Origin: JAWKZG01 sp041396125
GTDB taxonomy: Bacteria; Pseudomonadota; Gammaproteobacteria; Competibacterales; Competibacteraceae
Assembly (NCBI GenBank): GCA_041396125.1
Contig: JAWKZG010000025.1
Span: forward strand, 7,453 to 71,452
Length of the DNA stretch: 64,000 bases
Direction: 5' to 3'
The translations under genes and the position numbers were made by a program. The notes beneath the pieces were generated by a model. It searched no databases. It was not told where the DNA came from and was given only the letters and a program-made list of their open reading frames with translations. Below are positions 27,757-37,501 of the stretch, piece by piece; within the stretch, counting starts at the first letter, position 1, and each line of letters opens with the position of its first letter.

Positions 27757-29733
27757 ATGCTTCCCGAAATCGGACATCTTGCCTTAGTGCTGGCCCTGGC
27801 AATGGCTCTTTTGCTGGCAGCGCCGTTATACCATGCAGCACTGCGCCGTGGCGATCATCGCCTGATGGCTACGGCCCGGCCTCGCCGCCACGCAATTTGG
27901 CTTTCTGCTGTGAGTTTCCATGCCTGGTCTGGTCGTTTATCAATGATTTCTCGGTGGCGTATCGCCTTCCCAGGCTCAAACTCCCAGCTACCGGTGTATT
28001 TTCCGCATTTCGGCCACATGGGGTAGCCACGAGCTCTTTACTGCTGTGGATTTTTATTCTGTCCGCCTGGACCCAGGCGTCACGCCCTGTTCAGTGGCGC
28101 TTTGCCGCGCGATATTCTCGCCCGCGTCCTGGGTGTGCTGGGCTTTATCAGCATCGGCTTCATCCTTTTCATCGAAATGACCTCGAACCCCTTCGATCGC
28201 CTGCTGCCGGGGTTTCCACTGGACGGACGTGACCTTAACCCGTTGTTGCAGGATATCGGCCTGATCATGCATCCGCCCATGCTGTATATGGGATATGTTG
28301 GTTTTTCGGTCGCTTTCGCTTTTGTTGTTGCTGCCTTGCTCAGCGGCCGACTGGACAGTGCCTGGGCACGCTGGTCACGGCCCTGGACAACCGTAGCCTG
28401 GTGCTTTCTGACGGTCGGTATAGCATTGGGCAGCTGGTGGGCCTATTACGAACTGGGCTGGGGCGGCTGGTGGTTCTGGGACCCGGTCGAAAATGCCTCG
28501 TTCATGCCCTGGCTGGTCGGCACTGCTTTAATCCACTCTCTGGCCGCGACCGAAAAACGAGGCGTTTTCCGCGCCTGGACGGTGTTACTGGCCATTGCCG
28601 CGTTTTCGCTCAGCCTGCTGGGTACCTTTCTGGTACGCTCCGGCGTGCTGACCTCGGTCCACGCATTCGCCAACGATCCGAGTCGCGGCTTATTCATTCT
28701 CGGTTTGCTGACAGTTATCACCGGCAGCGCTTTGCTGCTGCTGATTCTGCGCGCACCACTGCTGCATAGCGAGACCCGTTTCAAACCCTTCTCGCGCGAG
28801 AGTTTCCTGCTGATCAATAATTTATTGCTGATCGGTGCCTGTGCTGTGGTTTTCACCGGCACTCTGTTTCCGTTACTGGTTGATGTGCTCGGTATGGGCA
28901 AACTTTCCGTTGGTCCGCCCTATTTCAATACCCTGTTTGTACCTTTGACCCTGGCTTTACTGGCGGCACTCGGCATCGGCCCGCTGCTGCGCTGGAAACA
29001 GCATTCCGGCCAGGCGGTATTCCGGCAAATGCTGCCATGGGCTGTGTTGTGCCTGGTTTTGGGCTTTGGCCTGAACGCGCTACTGGCTTCGCGGTTCGAG
29101 TTCATGGTAGGGCTGTCTCTGAGCCTGGTGTTCTGGGTGCTGGCCGGAGAGATTGCCAATCTGCACCAGCGTCTGAACAATAAACATAATCGGGTTACGG
29201 CATTATTGCATCAGCCGCGCTGGTATATGGGCATGCTGCTGGCACATATGGGCCTGGCGATTACCGTCACCGGCGTTGCCATTACCAGTGCCTATAACGT
29301 CGAGCGTGATGTTCGCATGACCCTGGATGAAACCATCGAGGTGGGTCCGTATCAGTTTCATTTGGCCCGCCTGCAAAATATTGATGGCCCGAATTACCGT
29401 GCTACCCGCGCCACCATCGAGGTCCTGGACGGCAACGATGTCGTCAGTATCCTACAGCCGGAAAAACGCTTTTACGTAGTACAGCAAATGCCCATGACCG
29501 AAGTTGCCATTGATCCGGGGCTGACCCAGGATCTCTACATCGCGCTGGGCGAACCGCTCGAAAACGAGCGCAGCTGGGCCGTGCGCATTCACTATAAACC
29601 GTTTGTCCGCTGGCTCTGGTTGGGTGCCCTGGTCATGGCGCTGGGCGGAATACTGGCCATCAGCGATCCACGCTACCGCCTGGTACGGCGAGTGCGACAA
29701 GTGAGAGGGAACGCCCATGTCGCAACCTCGTAA
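27757..29733 (+). CDS. ccmF: Haem lyase subunit CcmF, N-terminal part broken by frameshifts
   Basis: Large membrane protein that attaches haem to apocytochrome c with CcmH. It begins MLPEIGHLALVLALAMALL. From about 27860 to 28110 the expected sequence appears only as short pieces in alternating frames (LVWSFIN, SNSQLPVYF, LLLWIFILSAWTQA). From 28102 it is clean for 543 codons: PRDILARVLGVLG, HPPMLYMGYVGFSV, the WWD motif GWGGWWFWDPVENASFMPWL, and LLAHMGLAITVTG. Total length about 659 codons, normal for CcmF. The downstream genes are intact, favouring sequence error over decay. Confidence 0.85.
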
Positions 29734-30289
29734 AATCAGTCGCAAACTGACCTTGCTACTGGCAGCCCCCATGCTGGGGTTTGTGGTTTTACTTGGGGTA
29801 TTGTGGGGTGGTCTGGGCAATGACCCGACCTTATTGCCATCGGTGCTGGTCAATCAGCCCCTGCCCCCATTTCAGGCGGCACTGGTGGATCAGCCCGAGC
29901 AGGTGATCGATCAAACTGATCTGATCAAGCAGCAGCAAAACGATATTGCGCTGCTGAATATCTGGGCAACCTGGTGCCCCACCTGCCGTGCCGAGCACCA
30001 GTTCCTGAACGGTCTAAAAAGCGAAGGGGTTATGATTTTCGGCGTTAACTATAAAGATGAGCGTGCTAAAGCGCTGCGCTGGCTCGCCGAACTGGGCAAC
30101 CCCTATCAGCTCAATATTGATGACAGCGATGGACAACTCGGTATTGATCTGGGTGTTTATGGTGCCCCGGAAACCTTTTTACTGGATAGCCAGGGGGTCA
30201 TTCGTTACCGTCATGTTGGCGCGCTGGACGACACCGTCTGGCAACAACAGTTCGTTCCCCGTATCCAACAAATTAAAAGTGAAAGTTAA
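29717..30289 (+). CDS. ccmG: Thiol:disulfide interchange protein CcmG/DsbE
   Basis: Membrane-anchored periplasmic thioredoxin that reduces apocytochrome c cysteines. The 190-residue product has an N-terminal anchor and the active site WATWCPTCRAEH (Cys87, Cys90). GAPETFLLD contains the cis-proline loop region. It overlaps the ccmF end by 17 bases and its stop overlaps the ccmH start as TAATG. Confidence 0.94.
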   Translation: MSQPRKISRKLTLLLAAPMLGFVVLLGVLWGGLGNDPTLLPSVLVNQPLPPFQAALVDQPEQVIDQTDLIKQQQNDIALLNIWATWCPTCRAEHQFLNGLKSEGVMIFGVNYKDERAKALRWLAELGNPYQLNIDDSDGQLGIDLGVYGAPETFLLDSQGVIRYRHVGALDDTVWQQQFVPRIQQIKSES

Positions 30290-30849
30290 TGGTGTGCAGG
30301 ATTTTTTTTAGTGCCCTGTTATTCATGGCGACAGTCTGGTTGACAATCGGACCAACCGCCTGGGCTGCGATTGATGCGTTTGAGTTCAATACGCCTGCCC
30401 AGGAACAGCAATACCGTACCCTGATCGAAGAGTTGCGCTGCCCCAAGTGCCAAAATCAAAACATTGCGGATTCCAACGCCCCGCTGGCAGCGGATCTGCG
30501 TCAGAAAGTCTATGAAATGATCCAGGCCGGACGCGACAACACCGAAATAAAGGATTATATGGTGCAGCGTTACGGCGATTTCGTGACCTACCGCCCGCCG
30601 CTCAAACCGCTGACCTGGCCGCTGTGGTTTGGCCCGCTCGGCAGCGTAGTCCTTGTCGGCATCATACTGGGGCTATGGATTCGTCGTCGCAGCCGACAGA
30701 TCGAACCTGCCATGCTCAGCGAAGCGGAACAGGCCCGCCTTGCCAATCTGCTGGAAAACGATCAAGCCTCTAACACGGAAAATCCTGTGGGTGCTCCCCC
30801 TGCCAGTGCGAATTCCTCGAATGCGAACCCGGCAGGGGAACATTCATGA
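30289..30849 (+). CDS. ccmH: Cytochrome c-type biogenesis protein CcmH
   Basis: Thiol-reducing component of the haem lyase. The 186-residue product has a signal/anchor, the active site LRCPKCQNQNIADS (Cys51, Cys54), YGDFVTYRPP and a C-terminal membrane helix. The C-terminal tail is low complexity and Asn/Ala-rich. The stop overlaps the ccmI ATG as ATGA. It is the short CcmH type; the TPR part is the separate ccmI gene. Confidence 0.94.
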   Translation: MVCRIFFSALLFMATVWLTIGPTAWAAIDAFEFNTPAQEQQYRTLIEELRCPKCQNQNIADSNAPLAADLRQKVYEMIQAGRDNTEIKDYMVQRYGDFVTYRPPLKPLTWPLWFGPLGSVVLVGIILGLWIRRRSRQIEPAMLSEAEQARLANLLENDQASNTENPVGAPPASANSSNANPAGEHS

Positions 30850-32174
30850 GTACGTTTTGGTTGATTGCCGGTCTGATGCTGCTGGCCGCCGTGGCCGCCG
30901 TACTGATCCCGGTATGGCGCTACCGGCCACAGGCGGCCACACTGACACAGGATGCCATCAATACCCGGCTTTTTCGCGAACGACTAACCGAACTGGACAG
31001 CGAACGGGCCGACGGACGTATCGACGAAGCCCAGTATCAACAACTGAAGCTCGAGCTGGAACGCACCCTGCTGACGGATATCACTGAAACGGCAGAAAGC
31101 AGCACAAGCTCGGCCCGGAACCGTCTTGGCGTAGCTTTACTGGCAGGCCTGCTGATCCCGCTGCTGGCGACCGGCTATTATTATGTCAGCGCTTTTCAGG
31201 GCGAACCGGCTGCCTGGCTGCAAGCGCGCGAGCAAATGAGTACGCTGGTGCAGCAGGCCATCGCCAAACCGGAGCAGCTGCCACCCGAAGCGCTGGAGAA
31301 TCTGCCTGATTTTACCCGGGTACTACAAGCCAAAGTACTGCGCGAGGGACTGCATGATCCTGACCAGCTTATGCTGCTCGGGATCTGCTACATGGAACTT
31401 GGTGCTGTACAGGAAGCCCGCGGATTAATGCTGCGGGCGCTGGAACTTGCACCGGAGCGCATCGATATCATGATGGGTGCCGCACAAACCATGCTGATGG
31501 GTAATGAAGGACGGCTGGATCAGGCCAGCGCCAATCTGTTACATGCTATTTTGCGGCAAGAACCGGAGCATCAGGGCGCTTTGATGATGCTCGGCTTCGG
31601 CGCTTTCAATGGCGGTGACTATGCAATCGCCAAGCAAGCCTGGCAATTATTGCTGAACCAGTTGCCACCCGACAGCGAACCCGCCCGGCTGCTGAAAAAC
31701 AGTATCGCCCAGGCTGAACAACTGGGCCAGCAAACACCGGAACCAGAGTCCGGATCATCACCTGGGGCACCTGCAGAACAGACACCGGGCCAGCAAGCGC
31801 CACCGGCGTCGGCCGAAACCCAGACCGCGCAGGTTTCTGTCACGGTTGATATTGCACCCGAGCTGCAAAATCGCTTTCAGGCCAACGATACCCTGTTCAT
31901 CTATGCGAAAGCTGCCAGCGGTCCCCCGATGCCACTGGCTGCTGTCCGCCAGCCCGCCAGCGGCTTTCCGGTAAAAGTTGTGCTGAATGACAGCCACGCC
32001 ATGATGCCATCGCTAAAGCTTTCCAATTTTCAGCAAATCGTCGTCGGCGCACGTATTTCCAAAGGTGGTGATGTGCGTGCTCAGAGCGGTGATCTGGAAA
32101 CCCTGTCTGCACCGCTCGCTTTGGACAACGGCCCGATAGCTGTCCAGCTGACTGTTGACCAGGTTGTACCGTGA
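30846..32174 (+). CDS. ccmI: Cytochrome c-type biogenesis protein CcmI
   Basis: Apocytochrome c chaperone with two N-terminal membrane segments and periplasmic TPR repeats. The 442-residue product starts with a helix (MSTFWLIAGLMLLAA), has FRERLTELDSERADGRID in the cytoplasmic loop, a second helix near 95-115, and TPR-like repeats (about 150-290). A Pro/Gln/Ala-rich linker leads to a C-terminal beta domain of the type seen in some CcmI proteins (FIYAKAASGPPMPLAAVR). Overlaps on both ends show tight coupling. Confidence 0.9.
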   Translation: MSTFWLIAGLMLLAAVAAVLIPVWRYRPQAATLTQDAINTRLFRERLTELDSERADGRIDEAQYQQLKLELERTLLTDITETAESSTSSARNRLGVALLAGLLIPLLATGYYYVSAFQGEPAAWLQAREQMSTLVQQAIAKPEQLPPEALENLPDFTRVLQAKVLREGLHDPDQLMLLGICYMELGAVQEARGLMLRALELAPERIDIMMGAAQTMLMGNEGRLDQASANLLHAILRQEPEHQGALMMLGFGAFNGGDYAIAKQAWQLLLNQLPPDSEPARLLKNSIAQAEQLGQQTPEPESGSSPGAPAEQTPGQQAPPASAETQTAQVSVTVDIAPELQNRFQANDTLFIYAKAASGPPMPLAAVRQPASGFPVKVVLNDSHAMMPSLKLSNFQQIVVGARISKGGDVRAQSGDLETLSAPLALDNGPIAVQLTVDQVVP

Positions 32175-32806
32175 CAGCAGCCTTACTTGCTGACCCGTCT
32201 GAGGCACAGTTGCAAGCTGTTGGCCTGTGCTGCGTGCGTGATCAGCGTATCTTGTTCAGAGATTTGTCATTTCAGCTGTACAGTGGTGAATGTCTGCAGG
32301 TCGAAGGCCTTAACGGTGCCGGTAAAACCAGTCTGCTGCGTATTCTGTGCGGTTTGCTGAACCCTCGGGAAGGTGCCATCTACTGGCGCGGCGAGGATAT
32401 TTATGAGAATCGCACGACTTATCACAGTGAACTGCTGTATATCGGTCACACGCCTGGCCTGAAAGACGAGCTCAGCCCGCTGCAAAACCTGCGCTTTTAC
32501 AGCAGCCTGAACAAGCAGTCAGAGGATTTCGCCGCAGCACTCGATGAAGTCGGCCTGTACGGTTATGAAGATATCCCGGTGCGCAGTCTGTCAGCTGGCC
32601 AGAAACGACGGGTAGCACTGGCCCGTCTGTGGCTCAGCGATGCACCACTGTGGATTCTGGATGAGCCACTGACCGCCATCGACAGCGCAGGCGTGCACAA
32701 TCTCGAGCGACGTTTGGAGCAACATTGCCAGCAGGGCGGATGCCTGCTGCTGACCTCGCACCAGACACTGCGCTTACCCGCCCTGCGACAACTGCGTCTG
32801 CAATGA
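32171..32806 (+). CDS. ccmA: Haem export ABC transporter ATPase CcmA
   Basis: ATPase of the CcmAB transporter that drives release of holo-CcmE. The 211-residue product has Walker A GLNGAGKT (46-53), signature SLSAGQKRRVALARL and Walker B LWILDEPLTAID. It uses a GTG start at 32171 overlapping the ccmI stop. No other in-frame start is as well placed. The gene order ccmI-ccmA-ccmB is unusual, since ccmAB usually opens the cluster. Confidence 0.94.
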   Translation: MTAALLADPSEAQLQAVGLCCVRDQRILFRDLSFQLYSGECLQVEGLNGAGKTSLLRILCGLLNPREGAIYWRGEDIYENRTTYHSELLYIGHTPGLKDELSPLQNLRFYSSLNKQSEDFAAALDEVGLYGYEDIPVRSLSAGQKRRVALARLWLSDAPLWILDEPLTAIDSAGVHNLERRLEQHCQQGGCLLLTSHQTLRLPALRQLRLQ

Positions 32807-33486
32807 GTGCACCCAGTATCGTCAGCGCTATCGCAGGCGTCATGCGGCGTGACCTGCGTATCGGTTTCATCAAGCGCAGCGAACTGCTTAATCCGGTTTT
32901 CTTTTTTATCCTGGTGGTCAGCCTGTTTCCACTCGGTGTTGGTCCCAGTCCGGCCATGCTGGGCACTATCGCACCAGGCGTTATCTGGGTCGCCGCCCTG
33001 CTGGCTACATTGCTGTCGATGGAACGTCTGTTTCGTTCGGATTTCGAAGATGGTTCATTGGAGCAAATGGTGCTCAGCCCGCACGCGTTGTCTTTGCTGG
33101 CGCTGGCTAAAGTCAGTGCTCACTGGTTGATGACCGGCCTCCCCTTATTGCTGGTTTCACCGTTATTGGGGGTGTTATTGCATTTACCCGGCGAGGCGAC
33201 CCTGACACTGATGCTGAGCCTGCTGCTCGGCACGCCGTCACTCAGTCTGCTCGGCGCTATCGGGGTCGCCCTGACAGTCGGCTTGCGACGCGGCGGTGTA
33301 CTCCTGACACTTCTGGTCCTGCCACTGTACGTTCCCATTCTCATTTTTGGCACCGCAGCAATTGCCGCCAGCGCCACAGGGCTACCCGCCAGTGGCCAGC
33401 TGGCCCTGCTCGGCGCTATTCTGGCCCTCGCATTGGTGCTGGCCCCGCTGGCTATTGCCGCCGGTCTGCGCATTAGCCTTAATTAA
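32803..33486 (+). CDS. ccmB: Haem export ABC transporter permease CcmB
   Basis: Membrane partner of CcmA with about six helices. The 227-residue product begins MSAPSIVSAIAGVMRRDL and contains SELLNPVFFFILVVSLFPLGVG, FEDGSLEQMVLSP and GLRRGGVLLTLLVLPLYVPILIFG, family hallmarks. I use ATG 32803, overlapping the ccmA stop as ATGA. It ends the ccm operon. Confidence 0.93.
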   Translation: MSAPSIVSAIAGVMRRDLRIGFIKRSELLNPVFFFILVVSLFPLGVGPSPAMLGTIAPGVIWVAALLATLLSMERLFRSDFEDGSLEQMVLSPHALSLLALAKVSAHWLMTGLPLLLVSPLLGVLLHLPGEATLTLMLSLLLGTPSLSLLGAIGVALTVGLRRGGVLLTLLVLPLYVPILIFGTAAIAASATGLPASGQLALLGAILALALVLAPLAIAAGLRISLN

Positions 33487-33786
33487 GCTGCAGCCGCACT
33501 CGCGGCCGTACCAGTGGCTTCCCACCTTCCCCAACCGACTGATTCAGCGCAAAAAAAATAGCCGACCAACAACTGGAAACCGGCCTGTTTTTCTGCCACG
33601 AGCCTGCATAGTTTGAGTAAAGCGTCTAAGATATAAAGATACTAATAATTAGAGCCAGCGGAGGGCGACGCTCGACTTAAAGCGTCTGTTTAAAGCAAAT
33701 ACTCATTGGTGCCATTTTTGCTTATCCTAGGTTCAATACAACAACGTACGTATAACAGTACGTCATTAACAGGTGAACACGTCACT
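33487..33786. other. Intergenic region between ccmB and rpfG
   Basis: About 300 bp with no convincing gene. It must carry the rpfG promoter. The only structured element I see is the inverted repeat at 33744-33763. A T-rich stretch near 33588 follows only a weak hairpin, so I do not call a ccm terminator here. Confidence 0.6.
33744..33763 (+). promoter_or_regulatory. Inverted repeat over a -10-like box, upstream of rpfG
   Basis: ACGTAC-N8-GTACGT surrounds TATAAC (33751-33756), which matches 5 of 6 bases of a -10 box, 30 bp before the rpfG ATG. A dyad in this place is a natural operator for a repressor or activator. No -35 box with good spacing is visible. Confidence 0.4.
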
Positions 33787-34848
33787 ATGTTCAATATTAT
33801 AATTATTGACGACCAGTCAACCAGCCTGAAAATCATGGAGAAGCTGGTTCATCGAGTTGACCCGGACGCCAGCTTACACTGCTTCACCCACCCCCCTGAA
33901 GCCCTGGACTGGGCTAAGCGCAATGCCTGCGATCTGGTCATCACCGATCTGCGCATGCCGCTCATGAATGGCGCAGAATTTACCCGCTGGTTTCGTAAAC
34001 TTCCCGATTGCCATGATGTTCCAATTATTGTGGTCACTATCGTGGAAGACCGTCAGGCGCGTTATAACGCACTCGAAGCCGGTGCCACCGACTTTCTGAC
34101 CAAACCACTGGACCACGTTGAGTTCAAAGCGCGCTGCCGCAATTTACTGAAACTGCGCGAACAGCAACTGATCATAAAAAACCGCTCCCTCTCGCTGGAA
34201 CAGCGCGTTGCAAAAGCCGTACATGAGATTGAACAACGCGAGAAAGACAGCTTGATGCACCTGGCCAAGGCCGGGGAATACCGCGATCCGTTCACAGGTG
34301 GTCATGTACAGCGCATGGCCAAATTTTCGCGCTTGATTGCGGAAGAACTCGGTATGTCCGATGAGTTCTGTTACACCATTGAACTGGCTGCTCCCCTGCA
34401 CGATATTGGCAAAATTGGCATTCCCGATGCTATTTTGCTCAAACCCGGCCCGCTTACGCCGCAAGAACGCCATATCATGAACAGTCATGCGGAAATGGGC
34501 TATAGCATTCTGAAAGACTCCCCCTCGAAATATTTGCAGCTGGGTGCAGTCGTTGCCCTGAATCACCACGAAAAATTCGATGGTAACGGTTATCCCCGAG
34601 GCCTTAAAAACGAGCAGATACCGTTCGAGGCCAAAATCGTTACCATCGCCGATGTATTCGATGCGTTAATGTCACGCCGCCCCTATAAACCTGCCTGGAA
34701 GCTGGATGAGGCTTTGGCTTTCATTCGCCGCGGCAGTGGTACGGATTTCGATCCAGATTGCGTCAAGGCATTTTTTTCCGCATTAGATGCTATTATTCAA
34801 ATACATGCGTCCTATACCAAGGTTGAGTTCGCGCAAGCACAATATTAG
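33787..34848 (+). CDS. rpfG: Two-component response regulator RpfG (REC plus HD-GYP)
   Basis: Cyclic-di-GMP phosphodiesterase that transmits the DSF signal. The 353-residue product has an N-terminal receiver domain (acidic pocket Asp8-Asp9, phospho-acceptor Asp54 in VITDLRMP, Lys107) and a C-terminal HD-GYP domain with HDIGKIGIPD (His205-Asp206), HHEKFDGNGYP (260-270). All key catalytic residues are present. I chose ATG 33787 with AGGTG upstream. It is followed after 47 bp by rpfC. Other REC-HD-GYP proteins exist, but the rpfC and rpfF neighbours make RpfG the best assignment. Confidence 0.92.
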   Translation: MFNIIIIDDQSTSLKIMEKLVHRVDPDASLHCFTHPPEALDWAKRNACDLVITDLRMPLMNGAEFTRWFRKLPDCHDVPIIVVTIVEDRQARYNALEAGATDFLTKPLDHVEFKARCRNLLKLREQQLIIKNRSLSLEQRVAKAVHEIEQREKDSLMHLAKAGEYRDPFTGGHVQRMAKFSRLIAEELGMSDEFCYTIELAAPLHDIGKIGIPDAILLKPGPLTPQERHIMNSHAEMGYSILKDSPSKYLQLGAVVALNHHEKFDGNGYPRGLKNEQIPFEAKIVTIADVFDALMSRRPYKPAWKLDEALAFIRRGSGTDFDPDCVKAFFSALDAIIQIHASYTKVEFAQAQY

Positions 34849-34895
34849 CGCCTGGTTTTTTGCGGGGTTTAGGGATTTGCGTTTGGGAATCAGAT

Positions 34896-37430
34896 ATGCC
34901 AACAAATGGACTGAGTAAATTACGGCAGCGCCTACGAAACCGAACCGACAGCGAGCATCAGCAGGCACTTGTTCGTATTGCGGTCGGCAGTGCTGTGCTG
35001 ATTTATCTATTTGCCGCCAGTTTTATCTCACCCGAACAGATCGATCTCCAGCATTCACTGTTTTTCGCTGGTATCGCTTTATTTATCCTGACCTCGATCG
35101 GTATTTTCGGCGCGATTCTCGTTTATCCGCAACGTTCGACGCTACGGCGTGTCTTCGGCATGCTGGTTGATGTCAGCTGCATCTCGTGTTGCCTGTACCT
35201 AGCGCAGGATGCCGGGGCACCCATCATTGCTGTCTATCTGTGGGTAGTGCTGGGCAATGGTTTTCGTTTTGGCAAACGCGCACTCTGGTTATGTACCGCA
35301 CTCAGTGCGAGCGGCTTCATGCTGTCAACGGCGTTTGTCAGCTACTGGCATACCTCACCCGCCTTGTGGGCCGCCACCTTACTCTGCCTGATTATGCTGC
35401 CGGCTTACGCGAGTGCGCTGATTCAGCAGCTGACCGAAGCCCGGATCAAAGCGGAAGAAGCCAGCCTGGCCAAAAGCCGCTTCCTGGCTACGATGAGCCA
35501 CGAGATGCGCACCCCCTTGAACGGCATCGTAGGCATGAGCGATTTATTACTGCATACCCCGCTACAGGCCGAACAACGCGATTATGTCGAAAGCCTGCAA
35601 GCCTCATCGCGCGCGCTGACCGCTTTAATCGACGAATTACTGGACATTGCCAAGATCGAAGCCGGCAAGCTGCATATCGAGCATACCGATTTCAATCTGC
35701 TGCTGCTGATTCGCGATCTGGAGCGCATCATTCATCCTCTGGCTGCCCGCAAGGGGCTACAACTGCGCATTAATTTTTCTGCTGAGCCTGCCACGCTATT
35801 GTGCGGCGACCCGCTGCATCTGCACCAGATTCTGCTCAATTTGCTGGGTAATGCGGTCAAATTTACCCAGCAGGGTCATATCGAGCTGCGCATTTCGATG
35901 CCCCGGCAAACCGCTGAGCGGGCACAGCTGCGGTTTGAAATTATCGATACCGGCATTGGCATCGCGCCGAGCGCGCAGCACCGCATTTTCGAGGCCTTCA
36001 CCCAGGCCGATAACAGTATTCATAAACAGCATGGTGGCACAGGTCTGGGCACGGCTATCGCCAAGCAGCTTATCGAGCTGATGGGCGGCACTATCTCCGT
36101 GCATAGCGAACTCGATAAAGGCAGTACTTTTACCGTTGATCTGGACTTTGAAAAACAGCGTCGGGAAGCACCTGCCGACGCACAGTCAGCTAAAATGCCG
36201 TCTAATCTGCGCAGCGTTCTGTTACTGTGCCAGAACCCTTTATTACAGGATCGCTTACAGCATAAACTGACAGGCTGGGGGATTCTTGTCACCACCGTAC
36301 ACAACACCCCGCAAGCCCGCCAGGAAGCACGCCGCGCGCATGCCAGCGGCAGCCCTTACAGTGCCCTGATCGTTAATGCACCTGATCTGGACAGCGCCAT
36401 AAGTCGTTTTGCCAGCAACCTGCGCCAGGCGTCATCATTCGAAGAGCCGCCGCTGATACTCCTCAATGGCAATGCCAATACTAACAATGCTGCACTGCAA
36501 GCCGGTTTTACTGCCGCCATCCCGTCGCTCAACGACACACTGTTATTGTTCAATGTCCTGCACGATACGGTGAGCCAGCCAACCCCGGCAGGGGTTACCC
36601 GACTGGTAGAACGGGTCCAGCAAAGCACCGTTGACAACAGTGACGCTTCGATACTGGTCGCGGAAGATAACGCCACCAATCGCAAGGTTATCGACAAAAT
36701 ACTCAGCCGCGCCGGTTATACCGTTGTGCTGACCCAGTCAGGAGAAGCCGCCCTCGATCAATTGGCAGAACGGGATTTTGATCTGGTTATTGTGGATATG
36801 CAAATGCCCGATTTTACTGGCATTGAGGTTTTCCAGCAGTTTCGAGCCATGTATCCGCAAGCCCGTACACCCTTTATGATGCTGACCGCCAACGCAACCA
36901 CCGAAGCCCAGCAGGCCAGCAAAAAAGCCGGCATACATCGTTTTCTGACCAAACCTATTCGGGCCGAAGAGCTGTTGCAATCGACCTATGATCTTATTCA
37001 GTACCCGTCGCAACCCGGCTCCCCAGCCACCCGACCCAGCCAGCCTCCGGATGCTCATAACCGGCCAGTGTTGCGGTTGCAAGCCTTGCATGATCTGGCG
37101 CAACTAGGCGGGGACGATACCTTTGTTGCCGATCTGATCGACGGTTTTTTAACCGACAGCCAAGTGCTGTTGCAGCAGATGGAACAAGCACTTGTTTTCA
37201 AAAAATATAGCGAATTCAAGGATCATGCCCATGCCCTGAAAGGCTGCGCCTCCAGCATGGGGGCCGAAGCTTTAGGTTTTACCGCCGGGGCAATCACCAA
37301 ATTCAGCCCCAGCGAAATCCGCCAGCAAGGCCAGCAGCGTTACCGCGATCTAAGCACTGAGTATGCCAGGGCGGAAACCGCACTCAAAGCCTATCTGGCA
37401 GGCACAGACCTGTCCCAACTTGAGCTATAA
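34896..37430 (+). CDS. rpfC: DSF sensor hybrid histidine kinase RpfC
   Basis: Hybrid kinase that senses the diffusible signal factor. The 844-residue product has about five N-terminal membrane helices (residues 27-175) without a periplasmic sensor domain. The HisKA box is SHEMRTPLNG (His202). The ATPase domain has LLNLLGNAVKFT and GTGLGTAI. A degenerate spacer domain leads to a receiver with Asp634 in IVDMQMPDFTG and an Hpt domain with His779 in HAHALKGCASS. This HisKA-HATPase-REC-Hpt layout is that of Xanthomonas RpfC. ATG 34896 is used; a TTG at 34860 is less likely. Confidence 0.92.
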   Translation: MPTNGLSKLRQRLRNRTDSEHQQALVRIAVGSAVLIYLFAASFISPEQIDLQHSLFFAGIALFILTSIGIFGAILVYPQRSTLRRVFGMLVDVSCISCCLYLAQDAGAPIIAVYLWVVLGNGFRFGKRALWLCTALSASGFMLSTAFVSYWHTSPALWAATLLCLIMLPAYASALIQQLTEARIKAEEASLAKSRFLATMSHEMRTPLNGIVGMSDLLLHTPLQAEQRDYVESLQASSRALTALIDELLDIAKIEAGKLHIEHTDFNLLLLIRDLERIIHPLAARKGLQLRINFSAEPATLLCGDPLHLHQILLNLLGNAVKFTQQGHIELRISMPRQTAERAQLRFEIIDTGIGIAPSAQHRIFEAFTQADNSIHKQHGGTGLGTAIAKQLIELMGGTISVHSELDKGSTFTVDLDFEKQRREAPADAQSAKMPSNLRSVLLLCQNPLLQDRLQHKLTGWGILVTTVHNTPQARQEARRAHASGSPYSALIVNAPDLDSAISRFASNLRQASSFEEPPLILLNGNANTNNAALQAGFTAAIPSLNDTLLLFNVLHDTVSQPTPAGVTRLVERVQQSTVDNSDASILVAEDNATNRKVIDKILSRAGYTVVLTQSGEAALDQLAERDFDLVIVDMQMPDFTGIEVFQQFRAMYPQARTPFMMLTANATTEAQQASKKAGIHRFLTKPIRAEELLQSTYDLIQYPSQPGSPATRPSQPPDAHNRPVLRLQALHDLAQLGGDDTFVADLIDGFLTDSQVLLQQMEQALVFKKYSEFKDHAHALKGCASSMGAEALGFTAGAITKFSPSEIRQQGQQRYRDLSTEYARAETALKAYLAGTDLSQLEL

Positions 37431-37443
37431 GCTCTGCCCACCA

Positions 37444-37499
37444 TAGGCAATAAGCGCATGATACTGCGTGATAATTCAGCAACATGCGCCGAACGCCTA
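37444..37499. repeat. Two-stem inverted repeat between rpfC and rpfF
   Basis: Nested dyads TAGGC...GCCTA (5 bp) and GCGCATG...CATGCGC (7 bp) are stacked with 5-nt internal loops on each side. They occupy nearly all of the 71-bp gap between the convergent rpfC and rpfF stops. There are no T tracts, so it is not a standard terminator, but both transcripts could fold here. Confidence 0.5.
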
Positions 37500-37501
37500 C
37501 C

